From Clostridiales bacterium (GTDB lineage: Bacteria; Bacillota; Clostridia; Peptostreptococcales; JAAYPU01): DNA of 11,290 nucleotides. Each line of letters starts with the position of its first letter. Position 1 is the stretch's first letter. The stretch is from contig JAAYPU010000220.1 of the NCBI GenBank assembly GCA_012519645.1, forward strand, positions 1-11,290, in the 5' to 3' direction. Below are positions 5,935 through 11,290 of this stretch, one piece after another. A program made the translations under genes and the position numbers. The notes beneath the pieces are model-generated. The model was not told the DNA's origin and ran no database searches. It was given only the letters and a program-made list of their open reading frames with translations.

Positions 5935-6423
5935 ATGTTTGATATTGACATTGAAGATTGCATCAAATCTATTTCCATGAATAAGCAATTAAGTGATGAA
6001 CCTGTTTACACAGTAAAAGAAGCATCAGAAAAAATAGGCATCTCGGCGCATACTATAAGATATTATGATAAAATGAAACTTTTTCCTTTTGTTAAGAGAA
6101 ATGCCGCGAACGTAAGACTTTTTTCAGAGGCAGATTTGGAGTGGATCAGAATAGTAGAATGCCTGCGAAGAACAAACATGCCTATACACGAGGTCCAGCA
6201 TTACGTTAATTTATGTTTGAAAGGAAACTCAACAATAGATGAAAGAGTGAAAATAATCCAAAAACATGAGGCAATATTAAGCAAGCAGATCGAACAAATG
6301 CAATATAGCTTACAACTTTTGCAGTTCAAAGCAAACTATTACCTTAAAATTCAAAAAGACCGGCAGCAGGAAGATTTACTTAATCCTATATATCACACAC
6401 AAAAAAAATCAAAGGAGAGATAA
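5935..6423 (+). CDS. MerR-family transcriptional regulator, AdhR/NmlR-like
   Basis: This 162-residue protein has a MerR winged helix-turn-helix at about 24-90, with the signature VKEASEKIGISAHTIRYYDK and the wing around VKRNAANVRLF. A C-terminal helix (about 103-135) would form the antiparallel dimer coiled coil. The first 22 residues extend beyond the usual start. Cysteines are C9, C76 and C94. C76 sits in WIRIVECLRRTNMPI, which by my recollection aligns with the segment of B. subtilis AdhR carrying its redox- and aldehyde-sensitive Cys52. No cysteine cluster for metal binding is seen, so a metal-sensing role is unlikely. The gene is divergent from the dehydrogenase operon, and a MerR-type dyad lies in the shared promoter region. 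This points to aldehyde-responsive activation of that operon with autoregulation. Its stop codon lies in the loop of a terminator. Confidence 0.9.
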   Translation: MFDIDIEDCIKSISMNKQLSDEPVYTVKEASEKIGISAHTIRYYDKMKLFPFVKRNAANVRLFSEADLEWIRIVECLRRTNMPIHEVQHYVNLCLKGNSTIDERVKIIQKHEAILSKQIEQMQYSLQLLQFKANYYLKIQKDRQQEDLLNPIYHTQKKSKER

Positions 6424-6433
6424 CCTCTCCTTT
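6411..6433. terminator. Bidirectional terminator shared by merR-family gene and folC
   Basis: AAAGGAGAG and its exact complement form a 9-bp stem around a 5-base loop. On the plus strand CTTTATTTTGCTTTT follows; on the minus strand GATTTTTTTT follows. Both convergent transcripts, merR from the left and valS-folC from the right, can therefore end here. The merR stop codon TAA lies within the hairpin. Confidence 0.85.
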
Positions 6434-6475
6434 CTTTATTTTGCTTTTACAACACTTGAATAACGACCAAAACTC

Positions 6476-6503
6476 TTAGTTCTTAGTTTTTAGTTATTAG
6501 TTA
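6476..6503. repeat. Four tandem heptamers (TTAGTTN) at the folC 3' end
   Basis: Four contiguous 7-bp units, TTAGTTC, TTAGTTT, TTAGTTA and TTAGTTA. The last overlaps the folC stop codon (6501-6503). The unit length equals that of the longer degenerate array at 10896-11007. Confidence 0.8.
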
Positions 6504-7787
6504 TATTCTGAAATAGCTCCTGACTTTTCCTATCATATATAAAGAGCCTGTAAAAAGTATAACGTCAAAATCTTCGCTTTGTTCTGCGGCATATTTGCAG
6601 GCCTCGTATATATCAGGTACAGCATGGCACTTTTTATTGTTCTGTTCAATAATATCCTTAAGCCCTTTTGCTTCCATCTTACGTTCACTGTCAGGTTCCG
6701 TGGCGATAAACCGGTCGGCCAGCGGCAGCAAAGCATGAATAATGCCTTCCACATCCTTATCCTTTAGCAGGCCTACACATAACAATATTTTTTTGTCCTT
6801 AAGCAATGTTTGAACAGTATCTGTCAAAGCTTCAATTCCTTGCAAATTATGAGCGCCATCTATAATTATCATTGGTTTTTCAGATATGATTTCAAATCTG
6901 CCAGCCTGCTTTGCCTTTCTTATCCCCTCGTAGACAGCATCATCACTGATCAACAGACCTCTTTCTCTTAAAAGCTGTATAACCGTAATTGCGGTTGCGG
7001 CATTCTCAACCTGATGCCTGCCAAGCATCCCGGTCTGAACATGTTTGAATTCCTTATTAAAATAGTAATCAAATATAGATGTATCTAATGAACACTCTGA
7101 ATTACTGATTTCATTGAAGGGAACAATCGTTAAAATACAATTTTGGGCTTCACAAACATCTCGTATCATTTTAAGTGCTTCCGGCTCTTTAACGGATGTG
7201 ACTACCGGGCAGTTTTCTTTAATTATGCCTGCTTTTTCGCAGGCTATTTGTGATAATGTATTTCCTAAATACTCCGTATGATCAAATCCAATGGTGGTAA
7301 TGACTGAAACCAATGGGTTCCTTATAACATTTGTTGCATCGCCTCTGCCTCCCAATCCGACTTCCAAAACAAGGTAATCTGTATCCTGTTTGTTATAGAA
7401 ATCAAATGCGATGGCTGTAACGATTTCAAATTCCGTAGGACTGTCAAAGCCTTCAGCGATCATTTCTTCAACCTTTTCAAAAACATTCATTGAAGAGTTG
7501 ATCAATTGAGCTTCAGATATTTCTTTATTATTGTATTCTATCCTTTCTGTAAAGCGCTCCAAAAATGGAGAAGTATAAAGTCCGGTTTTATAGCCTTGAG
7601 CTTGAAGAATAGAATAAATATTTCTGCATACAGAACCCTTCCCATTGGTACCGGCCACATGAATGATTTTCAAATTGTTTTGAGGTTCTCCAAGAAGCTC
7701 AAGAAGTTTTTCCATTCTTTCCAGTCCAAGGCGGCTGCCAAATCGTTTGAAGCTATGAATTTTTTGCAAAACATCTTCATACTGCAT
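6501..7787 (-). CDS. folC: Folylpolyglutamate synthase / dihydrofolate synthase
   Basis: FolC adds glutamate to folates and, in bifunctional forms, to dihydropteroate, in the cytoplasm. From the chosen ATG it has 428 residues, the usual length. The Mur-ligase-like ATP site is GTNGKGS at 46-52. Other family motifs are LEVGLGGRGDATN at 141-153, GFDHTEYLG at 167-175, CEKAGIIK at 183-190 with K185 as the likely modified lysine, GRHQ-x-ENA at 256-263, DGAHN at 310-314 and FTGSLYMIG at 412-420. The preceding valS stop is four bases before the ATG at 7787, so translation is probably coupled. An in-frame TTG at 7799 would overlap valS by 8 bp and add four residues; a purine run (AAAGGAAAA) lies close ahead of it. 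I prefer the ATG because MQYEDVLQKIHS is the usual family start. Confidence 0.92.
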   Translation of the reverse strand: MQYEDVLQKIHSFKRFGSRLGLERMEKLLELLGEPQNNLKIIHVAGTNGKGSVCRNIYSILQAQGYKTGLYTSPFLERFTERIEYNNKEISEAQLINSSMNVFEKVEEMIAEGFDSPTEFEIVTAIAFDFYNKQDTDYLVLEVGLGGRGDATNVIRNPLVSVITTIGFDHTEYLGNTLSQIACEKAGIIKENCPVVTSVKEPEALKMIRDVCEAQNCILTIVPFNEISNSECSLDTSIFDYYFNKEFKHVQTGMLGRHQVENAATAITVIQLLRERGLLISDDAVYEGIRKAKQAGRFEIISEKPMIIIDGAHNLQGIEALTDTVQTLLKDKKILLCVGLLKDKDVEGIIHALLPLADRFIATEPDSERKMEAKGLKDIIEQNNKKCHAVPDIYEACKYAAEQSEDFDVILFTGSLYMIGKVRSYFRI

Positions 7788-7791
7788 TGAA

Positions 7792-10449
7792 TTAACCAAT
7801 TTTCCTTTTAATAATTTCCAATCGTTCCGTTACTTTTTCCAGCATCTCCTGATATTTTATCCTCTTATCTTTTTCTTCATCGACCACGGATTGAGGTGCT
7901 TTAGATATAAAACCCTCATTTGACAGCTTTTTATCTACTCGCTCTATTTCTTTTTGAAGTTTATCTCTTTCTTTTTCAAGCCTTTCAACTTCAGCATTAA
8001 AGTCGACCAGCTCATCTAAGGTTATAAATATCTCCACATTCCTTATAACTGAAGACATAGCATCTTCCGGTATTTCTTTTTTATCCTGCACTATACTTAT
8101 TTCCAAAATATTTGCCAAAGCCTTTATATATCTTTCTCCCTTTGAAATATGATCGCGTTCCTTCCCTTGTGCCATTATAACCAAATTAAGCTTCTTTGAA
8201 GGAGGCGTTTCCGCTTCAGCTCTGATATTTCTTATAGCCCTTATAACATCCATTATAAGCTCGATTTTTTCTTCTTCTCTTGAATAGTCCATTGCTTGAT
8301 TATATTCCGGCCAGCTTTCTTTTATCAGCATAACATCTGTCTCAGGTAAATGACTCCATATTTCTTCAGTGATAAAGGGCATAAAGGGGTGCAACAGCTT
8401 AAGCATATCTTTTAGAACCTTTATTAAAACATATCTGGCAACATCCTTGTCTGCTTCATCTTCACCGTATAGTCTGGACTTTACCATCTCAATATACCAA
8501 TCGCAGTACTCACTCCATATAAAATCATATGTCTTTTGAGCAGCCATACCCAGTTCAAATTTATCCATATTCGTCGTTACTTCTTGGATAACACTGTTGA
8601 TTCTTGAAAGTATCCATTTATCTTCATCAAGATACATTTTTTCAGCTTTTTCTTCAGAAATCAGATCACCTTGTATATTCATCAAAACAAATCGGGAAGC
8701 ATTCCAAAGCTTATTGGCGAAATTTCTGCTTGATTCCAATTTGTCCGTTTTAAATCGCACATCATTCCCCGGTGTTATGCCTGTCATCAGCATAAATCTA
8801 AGAGCATCCGCACCATACTGCCCGATGATTTCAAGGGGATCTACCCCATTACCCAAGGATTTGCTCATTTTCCTGCCTTCTTCATCTCTGACAAGTCCAT
8901 GCACATAAACATATTTGAAAGGCACATCGCCCATTTGTTCCAATCCAGAAAACACCATACGAATAACCCAGAAAAATATAATATCATATCCGGTAACCAA
9001 TACGTCCGTTGGATAAAAATATTTAAGATCCTCGGTTTCTTCCGGCCAGCCTAAAGTCGAAAAAGGCCATAATCCTGAGCTGAACCATGTATCCAAGACA
9101 TCCTCATCCTGTTTTAGCTTAGACGAAGCACATTTTGTACATCTTTCAGGTGTGCTCCTTGAAACGATTATCTCACCGCAATCCTCACAATAATAAGCAG
9201 GTATTCGATGCCCCCACCATAATTGACGAGAAATACACCAATCCTTAATATTTTCAAGCCAATGCAGATATATTTTCCCGAATCGTTCAGGCACATGCTG
9301 TAATCGTCCGTCTTTAGCTACTTCGATTGCAGGTTTTGCCAATTCCTCCATTTTAACAAACCATTGGTCGGAAAGCATAGGTTCTATAACAGTATCACAT
9401 CTATAACAGGCCCCAACGCTGTGAGTAGTTTCTTCTATCTTAACCAGATATCCTTTCTCTTCCAGTTCTTTTACCAATAGCTTTCGGCAGGCATATCTGT
9501 CCATACCTTCATATTTGCCGGCATTTTTATTCATGGTTGCATTTTCATTCATGCAAATGACCTTTTCTAAATTATGCCTTTCACCTACTATAAAATCATT
9601 CGGATCATGTGCAGGTGTTATCTTAACGGCGCCTGTTCCTTTTTCCATATCAGGATATTCATCGGCAATTATTTCTATTTCCCTGTCTGCTATAGGAAGC
9701 AGCACCTTCCTGCCTATAAGATGCTGATACCTTTTATCATCCGGATGTACTGCTACTGCTGTATCACCAAACATAGTCTCAGGGCGTGTTGTTGCTATGC
9801 AAATAAATTCATCCGGAGCATCTATCAAAGGATATTTAATATAATAATACTTCCCTGACTTGTCTTCATGCTCTACTTCTATATCTGAAAGTGACGTTTC
9901 ACAGCTTGGACACCAATTGATAAGGCGATTTCCTCTGTATATCAATCCCTTTTCATAAAGTCGTACAAAAACCTCCGTAACTGCTTTGCTACATCCTTCA
10001 TCCATTGTAAAACGTTCTCTTTCCCAATCACAGGAATTCCCCAATTTTCTTATTTGCTCAGTAATTCTGCCCCCGTAGGTTTCTTTCCATTCCCATGCTC
10101 TTTTTAGAAATTCCTCTCTTCCGAGTTCTTCCTTAGTCTTGCCTTCGTCATTCTTTATTTTTTCTGCTACTTTAACTTCAGTGGCAATACTCGCATGATC
10201 AGAACCCGGCAGCCACAATGCATTAAAGCCCTGCATCCTCTTCCATCTTGTAAGTACATCCTGCAGCGTCTGGTCCAAAGCATGACCCATATGCAGCTGA
10301 CCTGTAATATTGGGTGGAGGCATAACGATTGTAAAAGGTTTTTTCGAATAGTCTACGACAGCACGAAAACAACCGTTTTCTTCCCATTTATGATAAATTC
10401 TTTCTTCAAATTCTTTTGGATTATATGTTTTTGTCAAATTATTTTCCAT
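7792..10449 (-). CDS. valS: Valine--tRNA ligase
   Basis: Class I aminoacyl-tRNA synthetase that charges tRNA-Val in the cytoplasm. The protein has 885 residues, normal for a bacterial ValRS. The HIGH-type motif is HMGH at 53-56 after PPPNITGQL, and KMSKS is at 527-531. The editing domain shows TTRPETMFGDTAVAVHPDD at 220-238 and the HDPND loop at 281-285. Three cysteine pairs, C180/C183, C348/C351 and C421/C424 with C437/C440, indicate zinc knuckles. The anticodon-binding region follows residue 570, and the last ~65 residues form the C-terminal coiled coil typical of ValRS. A binding site AAGGAGG (10462-10468) lies 12 bases before ATG, rather far, but no better in-frame start exists. A T-box leader precedes the gene and folC follows directly. 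Confidence 0.97.
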   Translation of the reverse strand: MENNLTKTYNPKEFEERIYHKWEENGCFRAVVDYSKKPFTIVMPPPNITGQLHMGHALDQTLQDVLTRWKRMQGFNALWLPGSDHASIATEVKVAEKIKNDEGKTKEELGREEFLKRAWEWKETYGGRITEQIRKLGNSCDWERERFTMDEGCSKAVTEVFVRLYEKGLIYRGNRLINWCPSCETSLSDIEVEHEDKSGKYYYIKYPLIDAPDEFICIATTRPETMFGDTAVAVHPDDKRYQHLIGRKVLLPIADREIEIIADEYPDMEKGTGAVKITPAHDPNDFIVGERHNLEKVICMNENATMNKNAGKYEGMDRYACRKLLVKELEEKGYLVKIEETTHSVGACYRCDTVIEPMLSDQWFVKMEELAKPAIEVAKDGRLQHVPERFGKIYLHWLENIKDWCISRQLWWGHRIPAYYCEDCGEIIVSRSTPERCTKCASSKLKQDEDVLDTWFSSGLWPFSTLGWPEETEDLKYFYPTDVLVTGYDIIFFWVIRMVFSGLEQMGDVPFKYVYVHGLVRDEEGRKMSKSLGNGVDPLEIIGQYGADALRFMLMTGITPGNDVRFKTDKLESSRNFANKLWNASRFVLMNIQGDLISEEKAEKMYLDEDKWILSRINSVIQEVTTNMDKFELGMAAQKTYDFIWSEYCDWYIEMVKSRLYGEDEADKDVARYVLIKVLKDMLKLLHPFMPFITEEIWSHLPETDVMLIKESWPEYNQAMDYSREEEKIELIMDVIRAIRNIRAEAETPPSKKLNLVIMAQGKERDHISKGERYIKALANILEISIVQDKKEIPEDAMSSVIRNVEIFITLDELVDFNAEVERLEKERDKLQKEIERVDKKLSNEGFISKAPQSVVDEEKDKRIKYQEMLEKVTERLEIIKRKIG

Positions 10450-10480
10450 GATACAATATATCCTCCTTACAAAAATTAAA

Positions 10481-10500
10481 CCGTCCTTAATAAGGACGGG
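10481..10500 (-). terminator. T-box leader terminator hairpin
   Basis: CCGTCCTTA and its complement pair around one central base on the minus strand, followed by TTTAATTTTTG. This is the terminator that competes with the antiterminator built by the T-box sequence just upstream. Confidence 0.9.
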
Positions 10501-10722
10501 AAAATCCGCGGTACCACCTTTATTCCGTGATTACGACACTCATTTAGATAACGGTTACCCGTTCAGACTTATTTGCTTTCTTAGCCTTCAGTCTGAAAGC
10601 TCGGGAGCGACCTTCAACAGTTATTTCCTTACCATGGATCACAGCTTAGTCATAAGATCGAATCTACAGACTATTCACGGCTCTCTAAAAGGGGCTCTGC
10701 CTACTCCTCTCCTTCATCGCAT
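10481..10722 (-). promoter_or_regulatory. T-box riboswitch (valine type) controlling valS-folC
   Basis: The minus strand carries the conserved T-box sequence AGGTGGTACCGCGG (10506-10519), which pairs with the acceptor end of uncharged tRNA, directly before the terminator. Stem I opens near 10720 with GATGAAGGAG and the AGTAG specifier-loop motif (10701-10705). Its 3' side reads GAAGGTCGCTCC, placing a GTC valine codon (10609-10611) in the specifier position with CTCC returning to pair with GGAG. The specifier matches the downstream gene. Uncharged tRNA-Val should favour antitermination and raise expression of valS and, by read-through, folC. Confidence 0.95.
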
Positions 10723-10742
10723 CAAATATTTAATTTAAAATA

Positions 10743-10771
10743 TATATAATATATTACGTAGGCTTTGTCAA
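10743..10771 (-). promoter_or_regulatory. Promoter of the valS-folC operon
   Basis: On the minus strand a perfect TTGACA (10766-10771), exactly 17 bp, then TATATA (10743-10748). The start of transcription would be near 10735, about 15 bases before the T-box stem I, which is the expected arrangement. Confidence 0.8.
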
Positions 10772-10821
10772 GGACAATCGCTAATAACTGGATTAAAGTC
10801 TCAGGTCTTTGATGTTCCAAA

Positions 10822-10916
10822 CAGATAAAAGATAATAAACGTATATCGTGTAAAGCTATCATTCAAATATTTGATTTTCATAAAGAAAATCCACCTTAAC
10901 TATTATCTGTTATCTA
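10822..10916. repeat. Interrupted inverted repeat right of the valS promoter
   Basis: The 16-bp segment 10822-10837 (CAGATAAAAGATAATA) matches the complement of 10901-10916 at 14 of 16 positions, around a 63-bp centre. The right arm belongs to the heptamer array and the left arm itself reads as two heptamers (CAGATAA, AAGATAA), so the array may have an inverted outlier. The centre also holds a 12-bp palindrome, TCAAATATTTGA (10863-10874), and a 7-bp stem GATTTTC with its complement (10873-10891). No gene is visible in 10772-11025. Confidence 0.5.
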
Positions 10917-11007
10917 TTATCTATAATCAGTTTTTTTCTCCAAACTTCAAACTACGAACATCTATACTCCATACTCTATACACCATAAACCATACAACAT
11001 ACACCAT
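10896..11007. repeat. Degenerate tandem heptamer array, 16 in-phase units
   Basis: The sequence divides without a slip into sixteen 7-bp units that drift in composition. First come TTAACTA, TTATCTG, TTATCTA, TTATCTA and TAATCAG. Next is one all-T unit, then CTCCAAA, CTTCAAA and CTACGAA, then seven units ending mostly in CCAT or CTAT such as ACTCCAT, ACACCAT and AAACCAT. Neighbouring units differ by one to three bases, as if each block grew by local duplication. The array ends 18 bp before the stop codon of the small gene at right. It is not coding in a sensible way. Confidence 0.75.
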
Positions 11008-11025
11008 AAGCTGGAGCGCAGTGAC

Positions 11026-11229
11026 TTAGTTTCCTTTCCCGTCTATCACCTTTAACGAATAGCGTTTTTCCAAATAATTTACCAGATTGTAAATCAAAGA
11101 ATAATATTTCATATTAAAGACTTCCCATTTACAATCATATTCGGCATATATATACCTGCTGGTTTTAAAAACCAATTTAAAAGGATCTCCTTCTTCTTCT
11201 ATTATATCCTTATAAACGCAGAGTTTCAT
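11026..11229 (-). CDS. Small hypothetical protein (67 residues)
   Basis: I do not recognise this protein. The frame is supported by a good binding site, AAGGA, six bases before the ATG. The product is rich in tyrosine and charged residues, and the C-terminal half (residues 41-60, YYSLIYNLVNYLEKRYSLKV) looks like one amphipathic helix. There is no signal peptide or membrane segment. The middle, FKTSRYIYAEYDCKWEVF, has an alternating pattern that suggests beta strands. No clear terminator follows: the heptamer array starts 18 bp beyond the stop codon. Upstream, TATAAA lies about 35 bp before the ATG, but its -35 region falls at the window edge. A short genuine gene is more likely than not. Confidence 0.6.
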   Translation of the reverse strand: MKLCVYKDIIEEEGDPFKLVFKTSRYIYAEYDCKWEVFNMKYYSLIYNLVNYLEKRYSLKVIDGKGN

Positions 11230-11290
11230 AACACGTCCTTGATTTGATTTTAAGCAATCAGGATTTATACCGTTTTCACTTTCTACTTTA

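Noticed and set aside
7788..7799. folC start at the in-frame TTG at 7799
   Set aside because: It would overlap valS and its purine-rich site is too close; the ATG at 7787 gives the usual FolC N-terminus and sits four bases after the valS stop. The evidence is not decisive.
10448..10738. 96-codon plus-strand open frame over the valS leader
   Set aside because: The region is an unmistakable T-box riboswitch on the other strand.
10873..10891. 7-bp stem as a terminator for the gene at 11026-11229
   Set aside because: It is about 135 bp past the stop and lacks a U tract on the minus strand.
10896..11007. Heptamer array as a CRISPR or iteron array
   Set aside because: Units are contiguous with no spacers, far shorter than CRISPR repeats, and there is no cas or replication-initiator gene nearby. 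Iterons would keep one consensus, which this does not.
11010..11024. Similarity of the minus strand here (CACTGCGCTCCAGC) to the human Alu right end
   Set aside because: It is a match of only about 14 bases with one mismatch, in bacterial context, with no further Alu sequence; a coincidence.

Overview
The window looks like chromosomal DNA from a low-GC Gram-positive anaerobe of the Clostridia. The evidence is the A+T-rich base composition, strong AGGAGG-type ribosome binding sites, a T-box riboswitch ahead of valS, factor-independent terminators with U tracts, and the C-terminal part of a DUF4364 protein, a family I know mainly from Clostridia. The sequence does not allow me to name a genus.

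Layout. Positions 1-378 (+) hold the end of a DUF4364 winged-helix-type protein, closed by a hairpin terminator. It runs convergently into a minus-strand gene for a cytoplasmic, cysteine-rich YVTN-type beta-propeller (411-1364). Next is a minus-strand metabolic operon read from about 5710 down to a terminator at 1458-1481: aldehyde dehydrogenase, MFS transporter, zinc alcohol dehydrogenase. Opposite it, at 5935-6423 (+), lies a MerR-family regulator. From 10735 down to 6411 is a housekeeping minus-strand operon, valS-folC, with a valine-type T-box leader. The right end holds a small unrecognised gene (11026-11229, minus). Between it and the valS promoter is a strip of degenerate tandem heptamers.

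How the genes work together. The dehydrogenase/transporter operon and the MerR gene form one regulatory unit. The shared 526-bp gap holds a 17-bp perfect dyad placed as a MerR operator: inside the long spacer of a TTGACT promoter facing the operon and just downstream of an extended -10 promoter facing merR. The regulator has a cysteine (C76) that, from memory of the B. subtilis AdhR sequence, aligns with the aldehyde-sensing cysteine of AdhR/NmlR. The simplest reading is an aldehyde-responsive switch over an alcohol-aldehyde-acid module, with a transporter for the substrate or product; motifs lean towards aryl substrates, but the substrate is not determined.

The least explained features are non-coding: about 16 consecutive in-phase 7-bp units at 10896-11007 with four more at the folC stop, a near-perfect 28-bp palindrome in the aldehyde dehydrogenase leader, and perfect hairpins in both gaps of the dehydrogenase operon, one of them containing the start of an eight-codon mini-ORF. 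I saw no tRNA, rRNA, CRISPR array, insertion sequence or phage gene.
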